64,000 nucleotides of DNA from Bacillota bacterium (lineage in GTDB: Bacteria; Bacillota; Clostridia; Lachnospirales; Lachnospiraceae): positions 62,001 through 126,000 of the forward strand of contig JAEYSV010000030.1 in the NCBI GenBank assembly GCA_023434365.1. The letters are read 5' to 3'. A model generated the notes under the pieces. It did no database searches. It was not told where the DNA came from and was given only the letters and a program-made list of their open reading frames with translations. The position numbers and the translations under genes are program-made. Shown here one piece after another: positions 41,328 to 49,909 of the stretch (positions are counted from its first letter, which is position 1; each line of letters starts with the position of its first letter).

Positions 41328-41338
41328 TAAGTAATCAT

Positions 41339-42520
41339 TTACTTTATTTGTTCATATAATGGTTTTCGCACCTTTTTTCTAGTAACTTCAACAAGATGAA
41401 GGGCAGTCATATCAACTACTGTCGTTTTTACATTATCCTTATTACAGTAGTTTCGTAATAGTTCCATTAATTTTACTTTGTTTTCTTTTACTTTCATATC
41501 GATAAAATCAATAATAATAATTCCAGAAAGATTGCGTAGCCTCAATTGTTTTGCTATCATCACGGCTGCCTCCTGGTTGATTTTATAAAATGTTTCTTCT
41601 TCGTTCTTTTTCCCTGCAATTGCTTTCCCTGTATTAACATCTATTACGGTTAAAGCTTCTGTTGGCTGAATCACGAGATATCCTCCGGACTTTAGCCATA
41701 CTCTCTCTTGCAGCGCTTTTTCTAATTTGGTCTTTACTGAATATAAGGCACTTAGTGAAAGCTGATTATCTTGATAATAATTTAATTTACTCAGATCCTC
41801 CGGTTGGAACACCGTAAGAAACTCTTTCATTTCCTCGTAAATCTCCTTATCATCCGTAATGAACTCATCGATTTCTTTAGACTGACCATCACGAATATCG
41901 CAAAGATAATTCGCTGGCGCTTTATAGATCAAAGAATAGCAGGTCTTATGAATTCCAAATTCCAGCGTTTTTTTATAGCTTATAATTAAACGCTCAATCT
42001 CAGCCTTAATCAAATCATCTTTGGCCTCTTTTGTATTGGTTCGAAGGATTAAACCGTATTCTTTATTTTTATAAGAAGATAACAGTTCCTTTAATTCCAC
42101 ACGACGTTTTTCCTCATTAATCTTATTGGAAATACCAAGTGTCAGTTTTCCATGGGTTAAAACGACATATTTGCCGGTAAAACTAAGACTTGTTACAACC
42201 ATTGGAGCTTTGGTTTTTACATTCTCCTTCGTAACCTGGACAAATAGCTCATCCCCAACAGTAAGTTTCTTATTCTTTTTGGGATTTACATAGATTGGTG
42301 CCTCACAGTCCTCTAAAGAAAGATAACACATCGTCCCATTTGCAATCTCAACAAAAGCAGCATTTATATTTCGGACAATATTTTTCACTTTCCCAATATA
42401 GATATTTCCAAGTAATGATTCATTTTCCAATGACTCTACGTTCACTTGTACCATATCATTGTCCTGATATATGGCGCTGATCATTTTATCATCCTGCTTT
42501 AGTATTACTAATTTGTTCAC
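41339..42520 (-). CDS. rng: Ribonuclease E/G family protein (short form)
   Basis: 393 residues. RNase E/G core: an S1 domain with ESLLGNIYIGKVKNIVRNINAAFVEIANGTMCYLSLED, and the catalytic DNase-I-like part with LTVIDVNTGKAIAGK and GIIIIDFIDMK, which provide the two metal-binding Asp. It ends at LVEVTRKKVRKPLYEQIK, where longer RNase G proteins go on to the Zn-link and small domain; those are missing. The natural stop and the terminator just after it argue against sequencing error. Follows the radical SAM pair, the usual Clostridia arrangement. Confidence 0.88.
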   Translation of the reverse strand: MNKLVILKQDDKMISAIYQDNDMVQVNVESLENESLLGNIYIGKVKNIVRNINAAFVEIANGTMCYLSLEDCEAPIYVNPKKNKKLTVGDELFVQVTKENVKTKAPMVVTSLSFTGKYVVLTHGKLTLGISNKINEEKRRVELKELLSSYKNKEYGLILRTNTKEAKDDLIKAEIERLIISYKKTLEFGIHKTCYSLIYKAPANYLCDIRDGQSKEIDEFITDDKEIYEEMKEFLTVFQPEDLSKLNYYQDNQLSLSALYSVKTKLEKALQERVWLKSGGYLVIQPTEALTVIDVNTGKAIAGKKNEEETFYKINQEAAVMIAKQLRLRNLSGIIIIDFIDMKVKENKVKLMELLRNYCNKDNVKTTVVDMTALHLVEVTRKKVRKPLYEQIK

Positions 42521-42570
42521 GAGACTCCTCCTTTTTGGATTTTTGACTCTTATTGTACTTCTTTCGTTTC

Positions 42571-43338
42571 CTAGATAACCTGAAATTCACTTAAAGGTAC
42601 TAATTTTGGCTCCTGATCTTCACTTGCTATATTGGTATACATCTCGATTCTATGGAACTGAAAGGCAAACTCATTGTACTCTCTTTGTGTATATTGGCAA
42701 AAAGCCTCCATCACAAGATTTGGTTTCAAATTGTCCACGCTTCCGGCTTTTACTTGAAGATAAACGATATTATCATTATTGTATTCCTGTGCTACGCTAT
42801 GTTCAACATAAGCACCACCATTTTGACGAAAACTTGTGGCATCAAAAGCATAAGCATAAATCAATGGTTTGATATTTACTTCCTTTTCGCCTTTTTTCGT
42901 TGTTTTCATCACTGTAATCTCTTCCTGTTCCATAAAAGCAGTAAAAGATTCCTGAAATTGTTCAAACGTATCATATCCATCTTTTACACTGACTCTATAG
43001 TCTGCGCCTGCCATTGCGGTCATTGCTTTGGTACAATCCTCCGGCTGAAGATGAAAACTTACGACGCTAATACCATCTGCCATCTGACTATTGATCATTT
43101 CTATCATGGTCTCAGGTGATTCACAACTATTTAGCTGCATCTCCATATATTCACCATCACTGGTAAGTCCCACGCCAAGTGGAGAAGCAAAACTTGTTAG
43201 CTGGTGAGGGCTATAACCCTGGGAGTAGGCAATATCAATCTCAGCACGATTAAATGCTTTTTGAAAATAACGCATTAAATCAAGATGACCTAGGAATTTC
43301 ATTGCTCCGTATTTATTGAACTTTAGTTTTGCCTTCAT
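42571..43338 (-). CDS. TIGR03936/DUF2344 radical SAM-linked protein
   Basis: 255 residues. N-terminal KAKLKFNKYGAMKFLGHLDLMRYFQKAFNRAEIDIAYSQGYSPHQLTSFASPLGVG is the TIGR03936 signature. Function is unknown; the gene nearly always sits next to the TIGR03960 radical SAM protein and RNase G. Start at 43338 behind GGAGG with 8 bases; this lies 26 bases inside the end of the upstream gene, so translation is coupled. Confidence 0.92.
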   Translation of the reverse strand: MKAKLKFNKYGAMKFLGHLDLMRYFQKAFNRAEIDIAYSQGYSPHQLTSFASPLGVGLTSDGEYMEMQLNSCESPETMIEMINSQMADGISVVSFHLQPEDCTKAMTAMAGADYRVSVKDGYDTFEQFQESFTAFMEQEEITVMKTTKKGEKEVNIKPLIYAYAFDATSFRQNGGAYVEHSVAQEYNNDNIVYLQVKAGSVDNLKPNLVMEAFCQYTQREYNEFAFQFHRIEMYTNIASEDQEPKLVPLSEFQVI

Positions 43339-45187
43339 AGCATACACCTCCACCATAAATTGTTGCACCACAACCAGAACAGTGTTGTCTACAGTTTGGT
43401 GTTTCTTTTTCCTCTTTCGCCTGTTCGTATTCACGAATCAAAAACTTCTTAGTTACCCCAACATTGATAAAGTCCCAAGGAAGGATTTCGTCATAAGAAC
43501 GTTCTCTGCTTGTATAGAAGTCAATATCAATCTGATTGTCTTCGAAAGCTTTTATCCACAAATTATATTTGAAATGTTCTGACCAGGAATCAAAGATACA
43601 TCCAGCCTGGTAAGCATCATAGATTACTTTTGCTATCCTTCTGTCACCACGGGCAAACACACCCTCTAGTTCCGTAAGTTCTGCCTCATGCCAGTTATAT
43701 CTGATACTTCTATAGTTAAGCTGCTCTTTCATTTTACCATGCAGGTAGCGCTGTTTCTCCAAAAACTCTTTTGGTGTGCTCATCGCTGACCATTGAAATG
43801 GTGTAAATGGTTTTGGCACAAAGAATGAGGTACTAGAAGTAATCGCTACTCTGCCATTGCGCTCTTCCTTTGGAATTGTATAATATTCTCTGGCAATCAA
43901 ATCAGATAAAACAGCAATTCCTTCAATATCTTCAAGCGTTTCAGTTGGTAGTCCTAGCATAAAATAAAGCTTTACCTTATTCCAACCACCTAGGAAAGCA
44001 TCTTTTGCCCCTCTTAGAATCATTTCCTCTGTCAGACCCTTATTAATCACATCACGAAGACGCTGACTTCCGGCTTCTGGAGCAAATGTTAAACTGCTCT
44101 TTTTCACATCCTGAACTTTGCTCATGACATCAAGGGCAAATGCATCTATACGAAGGGAAGGTAAACTGATGTTAACGCCTTTACTGCCAAACTCTTCGAT
44201 TAAGTAGTATACAAGTTCCTGTAAACATGAATAATCGGAAGAACTTAATGAGCTTAACGAGATTTCCTCATGACCAGTTGCTTTCAGCATTTGATGAGCG
44301 CGTTGTTTTAAGAACTCTAAATCACGCTCTCTGATAGGTCGGTATATCATCCCAGCTTGACAGAAACGACAACCACGGATACAACCACGCTGAATCTCAA
44401 GTACTACACGGTCCTGCGTAACTTTTATAAATGGTACAACGGGCTTATCCGGATAGAAGGTATCGCTAAGATTCATTTCCACCTGCTTATCAATCACACT
44501 TTTTGCATGCTCATTATTTGGGGTAAACGAAGCGATTGTCCCATCTTCGTGATAGGTAACATCATAAAACATCGGAACATAAATCCCTTCAATTTGTGCT
44601 GCACGTTCAAGGAATTCTCTTCTTGTACCACCCTTTGCCTTATGTTTTTTATATTCATCTAATAATTCCTGATAAACCGTTTCCCCTTCTCCAATATAAA
44701 ACATATCAAAAAAGTCTGCGATAGGTTCCGGATTATAACTGCAAGGTCCACCACCAATAACAAATGGATCATTATCCTCACGATCCTTTGCATAAATAGC
44801 TATCTTTGATAATTCAAGGATCTGAAGAATATTCGTATAACACATCTCATATTGAAGCGTTATCCCAAGAAAATCAAACTCTTTGATTGGATCCTGACTT
44901 TCTAAAGCGAACAGTGGAATCTTCTTCTCTCTCATGATTTTATCAAGATCCGTCCAAGGCGAATATAACCGCTCGCAATAAGTGTCCTCTCTACGGTTAA
45001 ACATATCATATAATATCTGAATTCCCTGGTGACTCATCCCAATTTCATAAACATCAGGAAAACACATACAGAAACGAATATCTATCTTGCTGGTATCTTT
45101 CATTACTGCATTTATTTCATTCCCGATATATCTTGCTGGTTTTTCTACCGTTAACAATATCTCGTCTGAGAGTGCTAATTTTCTCAT
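43313..45187 (-). CDS. TIGR03960 radical SAM protein with B12-binding-like domain
   Basis: 624 residues. N-terminal region (about 1-200) resembles a cobalamin-binding Rossmann domain (FPDVYEIGMSHQGIQILYDMFN, FVIGGGPCSYNPEPIADFFD). Radical SAM core with CIRGCRFCQAG (CxxxCxxC for the iron-sulfur cluster), then SLSSLSSSDYSCL and TFAPEAGSQRLRDVINK. Cys-rich C-terminus CRQHCSGCGATIYGGGVC may bind another metal centre. Reaction unknown; it may modify RNA or a ribosomal component, given its constant neighbours. Start after AGAGG. Confidence 0.93.
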   Translation of the reverse strand: MRKLALSDEILLTVEKPARYIGNEINAVMKDTSKIDIRFCMCFPDVYEIGMSHQGIQILYDMFNRREDTYCERLYSPWTDLDKIMREKKIPLFALESQDPIKEFDFLGITLQYEMCYTNILQILELSKIAIYAKDREDNDPFVIGGGPCSYNPEPIADFFDMFYIGEGETVYQELLDEYKKHKAKGGTRREFLERAAQIEGIYVPMFYDVTYHEDGTIASFTPNNEHAKSVIDKQVEMNLSDTFYPDKPVVPFIKVTQDRVVLEIQRGCIRGCRFCQAGMIYRPIRERDLEFLKQRAHQMLKATGHEEISLSSLSSSDYSCLQELVYYLIEEFGSKGVNISLPSLRIDAFALDVMSKVQDVKKSSLTFAPEAGSQRLRDVINKGLTEEMILRGAKDAFLGGWNKVKLYFMLGLPTETLEDIEGIAVLSDLIAREYYTIPKEERNGRVAITSSTSFFVPKPFTPFQWSAMSTPKEFLEKQRYLHGKMKEQLNYRSIRYNWHEAELTELEGVFARGDRRIAKVIYDAYQAGCIFDSWSEHFKYNLWIKAFEDNQIDIDFYTSRERSYDEILPWDFINVGVTKKFLIREYEQAKEEKETPNCRQHCSGCGATIYGGGVCYEGKTKVQ

Positions 45188-45332
45188 ATGAAACCTCTTT
45201 CTTTCTATGTTGATTACCCCGTTATCCGCCGGAGATTATCCTCTTCATTGAAGCATTACTCCAACTATGATAAGTATTTCCCAAGATAATCCTACACTAG
45301 TCTACATATACATCGAATTTACGAAAACGATA

Positions 45333-45367
45333 AAAAGTCCTGTCACCCTAGATGCAACAGAACTTTT
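45333..45367 (-). terminator. Terminator after the repeat-rich membrane protein
   Basis: AAAAGT-C-CTGT ... ACAG-A-ACTTTT with one mismatch, followed on minus by TTTTTAT. Confidence 0.65.
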
Positions 45368-45445
45368 ATGTCTGCTTGTAAGCAGAATTATTGTAGCATA
45401 CTATCCCTCATTCGTAAAGCGCTTAGCATATCATCCGAAAATAAC

Positions 45446-46357
45446 TTACTCCGTAGCACCAAATATCGGAATAACGTTCTCACTGATAAAGGCACTCACA
45501 GACTCCTCAAATTGCTCCACTGAGACATTATTCGTGATGACCTTCTCAATATCCTTGCTCTTAAAAAATGGTTGGCTAATATTCATTAGACTGAGAATAA
45601 CCAAGATACCAAAAATGATGCCTGCTATCACAAATCGCGTCATCAAGCCTTTCAGATACGCTTTTCTTTTCTCCTGCCTACTTAAATAAAGCGACTCTGG
45701 GTCTAGCTCACCATCTACGCCTTCATAATCATTGTATTCCGAAGAATCTTGATACTCAGGCTCATCCATAAGATAATCCGAATCCTCGTCCCCATATAAA
45801 GCAGATTCATAATCCTCTTTATCATCAAATAATGCCTGCTCCATCTTCTCATCGACGCGAATCGTTCTGTCCGATCGAGAATCAAAAGCTATCTTTGTAT
45901 CCGGTTTCGAGTCAAACGAAACAACTCTATCAGCCCGACTTTCCATAGGACGTGAGCGGTCAGGCCATACTTCAATAGGTACAACAATCTTATTCTTTTG
46001 CTGAACTGGCTCTGGAGTAGGACCAAGTACAATCTCACTTATTGGTTCTTGTAAAGGCTCTCTTATTGCTTCCTTATAGGACTCTTGCTTAGATTCCCAT
46101 AAAGGTTCACGTTTCGATTCCCTTAATGACTCTCGTTTCGACTCCCTTAATGACTCGCTTTTGGGTTCTCTTAGCGATTCCCTCACCAGTTCATGACCCC
46201 TGTCGGTGTCTCTTTCACTCTTAGATGAAACTTCCTCCTCGAACCTCACAAGCTTCAGAGAGGGACGGTTTAAAACCTTCTCACATTCCAACCTCGCATT
46301 CTTAATACGCTCTGCTCTGCTTTCCTCATCATACTTATATAAACGATTAGCCTCCAT
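45446..46357 (-). CDS. Acidic membrane protein with RES(L)RE repeats, unknown function
   Basis: 303 residues. N-terminal helical, charged part; residues about 60-105 repeat an 8-residue unit of the type RESLRESK; residues about 130-225 are very acidic (DDKEDYESALYGDEDSDYLMDEPEYQDSSEYNDYEG). One membrane helix near 237-258 (FVIAGIIFGILVILSLMNI) and a short outer tail ending FGATE. So a long cytosolic disordered domain on a single anchor. No family recognised. Start after AGGAG with 5-6 bases. Confidence 0.72.
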   Translation of the reverse strand: MEANRLYKYDEESRAERIKNARLECEKVLNRPSLKLVRFEEEVSSKSERDTDRGHELVRESLREPKSESLRESKRESLRESKREPLWESKQESYKEAIREPLQEPISEIVLGPTPEPVQQKNKIVVPIEVWPDRSRPMESRADRVVSFDSKPDTKIAFDSRSDRTIRVDEKMEQALFDDKEDYESALYGDEDSDYLMDEPEYQDSSEYNDYEGVDGELDPESLYLSRQEKRKAYLKGLMTRFVIAGIIFGILVILSLMNISQPFFKSKDIEKVITNNVSVEQFEESVSAFISENVIPIFGATE

Positions 46358-46501
46358 ATAGACTCCTAAACTAATATTTACTAATATATAGTAGGTTGTC
46401 TCACTTTTTATACCTGTTAGACCATAAAATGTTTAGAAGAAAAAATACACAATCCCTTCCTCTACATGCCCATAACTATTAGACTCTTTGTTGCTACATA
46501 C

Positions 46502-46993
46502 TCATAACACCCGATAATGAGGAATAATATCTTCATATGTGCCATTTTTCATCAAAAATCCCCCAGGTATTGTACCAAGCTTTACAAATCCAAGTTTCTC
46601 ATATAAATGAAGTGCATTTTCATTCGTCTTTACGACCGCATTAAATTGTAAAATCTTAAAACCTAATTTTTTTGCTTTCCCCATACAGTGGGTAACAAGC
46701 TTTTCACCAATATGTTGCCCTCGTAACCCTTTTTTTACCGCATAACTAGCATTACAAATATGCCCGCATCGTCCAATATTATTGGGATGCAAGATATACA
46801 GACCAACAATTTCATTGCTTATCGTATCATAAGCAATCCCTGTAAAAGACTGTTCCAAAAAGAATACCTCCCCACTACTCACTGTCAGTACATCCAACTG
46901 TGGAAAAGCAACCCCCTCCTCAACAACCTCGTTCCAGATATGAATAACCTCAACAATATCATCTTTAACAAATGCTCTCACTCCAATATCCAT
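46502..46993 (-). CDS. GNAT N-acetyltransferase
   Basis: 163 residues. GNAT fold: VRAFVKDDIVEVIHIWNEVVEEG, NASYAVKKGLRGQHIGEKLVTHCMGKAKKLG (acetyl-CoA loop R-G-Q-H-I-G), FNAVVKTNENALHLYEKLGFVKLGTIPGGF. Substrate unknown. Start at ATG 46993 behind GGAGGGGG; the TTG two codons earlier overlaps that site. Faces the foldback region and lies divergent from tyrS. Confidence 0.87.
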   Translation of the reverse strand: MDIGVRAFVKDDIVEVIHIWNEVVEEGVAFPQLDVLTVSSGEVFFLEQSFTGIAYDTISNEIVGLYILHPNNIGRCGHICNASYAVKKGLRGQHIGEKLVTHCMGKAKKLGFKILQFNAVVKTNENALHLYEKLGFVKLGTIPGGFLMKNGTYEDIIPHYRVL

Positions 46994-47231
46994 ATACAAC
47001 CCCCTCCAATCATCAAGCGTCTATTAGCATTCTGTTTCGCTACTATATTAGTAGGCGTTTATACACCAATTCACCCACTACCAACAGTTTTATTTTACAA
47101 AAAATTAAACCCCAAATCTACTCTATAAATTGATTTTATTACATACCCCATAGCCTAAAGTCAAATATACTCGCATCTACTTCCGAGAAAAACTAAAAAC
47201 GATTGTCTACAATTTCCCATAGTCTACAGTC

Positions 47232-47295
47232 GTCAATTTGCATTCACAAAATATAAGTAAGCAAGATAAAACATATTTACATACGCAAGCACGCC
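47232..47295 (+). repeat. Truncated foldback element C (5' arm only)
   Basis: GTCAATTTGCA ... AAGCAAGATAAAACATATTT ... CATACGCAA matches the 5' arm of element B in the opposite orientation, then stops matching before the conserved CGCTCTCGCTTGG. Confidence 0.75.
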
Positions 47296-47311
47296 AGTTC
47301 ACCGCGATAAA

Positions 47312-47632
47312 ACTAGATTTCCTATTGCTCCAATATCTAAAAACTGTGTAAATAGGCGACCAGAACTTATATATTTTGTCAATTTGCACTCACAGACTAC
47401 AAGCAAGCAAGATGAAACATATTTTAATACGCAACTGTTATGACGCCGTCGGTACTTAGGTCGTGTGTTTTACGACCTTACATACCGCTACGACGTCATC
47501 CAAGCGAGAGCGCGTTGCGTATGAAATATGTTTTATCTTGCTTGTCTATACTTCAAGTGCAAATTGACAAATCGACAACTCACATTGCCTATTTACACAG
47601 GTTCCAGAAACTCAAGCAATAGGAAATCTAGT
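47312..47632. repeat. Outer inverted repeats around foldback element B
   Basis: Perfect 18-bp arms ACTAGATTTCCTATTGCT (47312-47329) / complement at 47615-47632, and perfect 14-bp arms CTGTGTAAATAGGC (47345-47358) / complement at 47587-47600, enclosing element B. Confidence 0.85.
47379..47568 (-). repeat. Foldback element B (structured, conserved with element A)
   Basis: 190 bp, read on minus. Ends GTCAATTTGCAC/GTGCAAATTGAC. Inward pairings: AAGCAAGAT with ATCTTGCTT; AAACATAT with ATATGTTT; ATACGCAAC with GTTGCGTAT; ATGACG with CGTCAT; CGGTA with TACCG; AGGTCGT with ACGACCT around loop AAAACAC. The unpaired side strand GCGCTCTCGCTTGG is the same as in element A apart from one base. Lies about 180 bases upstream of tyrS in antisense orientation. 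Confidence 0.8.
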
Positions 47633-47746
47633 TCACTGTCAAACAACGAAATGCTTGAAAATCGATATTCAGTATGTTACGATAACTTAAGACTGTGGCT
47701 GAATACAAAAGAAAGCTGCCATCGACACATGAAGGAGGTTAATGAA

Positions 47747-48985
47747 ATGTCTACGAATGTTTATGATATTTTATTAGAACGTGGATTTATAGAGCAAACA
47801 ACCCATGAAGAAGAAATCAAAGAATTACTTGGCAAAGAGAAAGTAACCTTTTATATCGGTTTTGATGCAACTGCAGATAGCTTAACTGCAGGACACTTTC
47901 TCACCGTTATGGCAATGATGCATATGCAACGTGCCGGACATAGACCAATTGCCCTACTGGGTGGTGGTACAACAATGATCGGTGATCCAACCGGCAAATC
48001 TGATATGCGTAGCATGATGACCAAAGAAACGATACAGCATAATGCTGACTGCTTTTATAAACAGTTATCAAAGTTCCTTGACTTTAATGACAAAGACGGC
48101 GCGGTTCTTACGAACAATGCTGACTGGCTTTTAGATTTGAATTATGTTGAATTTTTACGTGAAATCGGTGTTCATTTTTCCGTGAATAAAATGCTTACCG
48201 CTGAATGCTACAAGGCACGTATGGAAAAAGGATTAACTTTCTTTGAATTCAACTATATGTTAATGCAATCCTATGACTTCTGGAAATTAAATAAAGACTA
48301 CGGTTGTAACTTACAACTTGGTGGTAATGATCAATGGTCTAATATCTTAGGTGGGGTGGACCTGATTCGCCGTAAAGAAGGAAAACCAGCTTTTGGTTTA
48401 ACCTTTAAACTGCTTACTACATCCGAAGGTATTAAGATGGGTAAAACAATGAAGGGTGCTGTTTGGCTCGATCCTAACAAAACTACCCCTTATGAGTTTT
48501 TCCAGTACTGGCGAAATATCGAAGATGTGAAAGTTGAAGAATGTTTAGGCCTACTTACCTTCTTGCCAATGGATGAAGTTCGTCGCTTAGGTGCACTTCA
48601 AGATGCCGAAATCAATCATGCCAAAGAAGTGCTTGCTTACGAAATTACAAAAATCGTTCACGGTGAAGAAGAAGCACAAAAAGCTTTAGAAGCTTCCAAA
48701 GCATTATTTGGTGGTAACTTAAGTACAGATGATATTCCTACTACCACTTATACAAAGGAACAATTTGAAGCCGGTATTGATTTGATCACTCTATTGGTTG
48801 ATGGCAAACAGGCTACTACCCGTTCTGATGCTAGAAGAACGATTCAACAAGGCGGCGTTATGGTAAATGAAGAAAAGGTAACAGAATTTGACCGTGTCTT
48901 TACACCAGCAGACTTCAACGAAGATGGCGCGCTGTTAATCAAAAAAGGGAAAAAATCATACCATTTATACAAGATAGAAGACTAA
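47747..48985 (+). CDS. tyrS: Tyrosyl-tRNA synthetase
   Basis: 412 residues, class I. Seen: YIGFDATADSLTAGHFLTVMAMMHMQ (HIGH-like AGHF), LGGGTTMIGDPTGKSDMR, NYMLMQSYDFWKL, LQLGGNDQWSNI, KLLTTSEGIKMGKTMKG (KMSKS-like KMGKT), and a C-terminal S4 RNA-binding domain TRSDARRTIQQGGVMVNEEKV. Start at MSTNVYDILLERG behind AAGGAGG with 8 bases; the frame extends upstream into foldback DNA but without homology. A zinc-ribbon gene follows 29 bases later. Confidence 0.97.
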   Translation: MSTNVYDILLERGFIEQTTHEEEIKELLGKEKVTFYIGFDATADSLTAGHFLTVMAMMHMQRAGHRPIALLGGGTTMIGDPTGKSDMRSMMTKETIQHNADCFYKQLSKFLDFNDKDGAVLTNNADWLLDLNYVEFLREIGVHFSVNKMLTAECYKARMEKGLTFFEFNYMLMQSYDFWKLNKDYGCNLQLGGNDQWSNILGGVDLIRRKEGKPAFGLTFKLLTTSEGIKMGKTMKGAVWLDPNKTTPYEFFQYWRNIEDVKVEECLGLLTFLPMDEVRRLGALQDAEINHAKEVLAYEITKIVHGEEEAQKALEASKALFGGNLSTDDIPTTTYTKEQFEAGIDLITLLVDGKQATTRSDARRTIQQGGVMVNEEKVTEFDRVFTPADFNEDGALLIKKGKKSYHLYKIED

Positions 48986-49014
48986 TTTAGTCATTTAGAA
49001 AGGTGGAGGGTATT

Positions 49015-49863
49015 ATGGCATGGTGTCCAAACTGTAAAACAGAGTATCGGGAAGGGATTACGACCTGCGCTGACTGTGGAGCGACACTCGTAGATGAAAT
49101 TACCGAAGAAAACCAGGTTGTAATTGCATATCTAAGCAACGAAGATGATAAAGATCGGTTCCTGGAATTTTTAGAATACTCTGATGTTTTATCCGGTAGA
49201 GCAAGCTATGATGATTCAGAACAAGCATATCAGATTATGGTAAGTGAAGCAGATGAGGAAGCAGCTGTCAAATGTTTGGAAGGCTTTCGCACTGTTGAAG
49301 CAATTAAGGAATATGAAGCAAAGCGATTAGAAAAAACCACCCCTACTGTCTCTGACGAATCCTCAGAGGAAACGAAACCAGTAAGCATGAGTGATTTTAT
49401 CCCAAAAAAATCACTTACTTATGTTAAAACAAAAGATCGTTATCAAGATTATCACTCAACGTTCTATTTATTTTTTACTGTTGGGTTGATCATGCTCATT
49501 GTTACTATACTGAGTATCCTTGAAATAATCACTATATTTAATTCCGTTATGCAATTTGTTGTATTAGGTCTAATATCTATCTCCTTTATGTTCATTGGAA
49601 TTAATTCTGAGCGTAAGGCAAGACAGATCAAAGCTATGGTAGATACTGAGCAAAATGTTACTGAGGAATTAATGAGCTGGCTTAACGAACACATTACTAA
49701 AGACTCCCTGGCAGTTTTAAATCAGGAACATGTAAGTGAGGAAGCTCTAATATTGAAGAAACTCGAATTTATCAAAGAATCGGTATTAGCTGAGTTTGAT
49801 ATTGATGATGAAACATTCTTAGACCAACTGATTGAAGATTATTATTACCAAAACCTTGACTAA
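49015..49863 (+). CDS. Zinc-ribbon protein with two membrane helices
   Basis: 282 residues. N-terminal zinc ribbon MAWCPNCKTEYREGITTCADCGATLV (CxxC ... CxxC), a ferredoxin-like middle (about 35-95, VVIAYLSNEDDKDRFLEFLEYSDVLSGRASYDDSEQAYQIMVSEADEEAA, similar to DUF2007-type signal-transducing domains), two helices near 150-172 and 178-195, and an acidic helical tail. Function unknown. Start at 49015 behind GGTGGAGGG; the GTG at 49003 is inside that site. Probably co-transcribed with tyrS. Confidence 0.77.
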   Translation: MAWCPNCKTEYREGITTCADCGATLVDEITEENQVVIAYLSNEDDKDRFLEFLEYSDVLSGRASYDDSEQAYQIMVSEADEEAAVKCLEGFRTVEAIKEYEAKRLEKTTPTVSDESSEETKPVSMSDFIPKKSLTYVKTKDRYQDYHSTFYLFFTVGLIMLIVTILSILEIITIFNSVMQFVVLGLISISFMFIGINSERKARQIKAMVDTEQNVTEELMSWLNEHITKDSLAVLNQEHVSEEALILKKLEFIKESVLAEFDIDDETFLDQLIEDYYYQNLD

Positions 49864-49869
49864 TAAGCA

Positions 49870-49896
49870 ATGCCACCCATAAAAACCGGGTGGCAT
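49870..49896. terminator. Terminator between convergent genes
   Basis: ATGCCACCC ... GGGTGGCAT followed by TTTTT on plus; serves the tyrS unit. Confidence 0.85.
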
Positions 49897-49909
49897 TTTT
49901 CTTGTTTTA

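Larger units (their letters stand above)
46994..47746. other. Foldback-rich intergenic region upstream of tyrS
   Basis: 753 bases without a gene. Holds the half element C, element B and their outer inverted repeats. No T-box signature was found before tyrS. Confidence 0.75.

Noticed and set aside
47528..47746. N-terminal extension of tyrS
   Set aside because: It reads through the foldback element; homology and the AAGGAGG site begin only at 47747.
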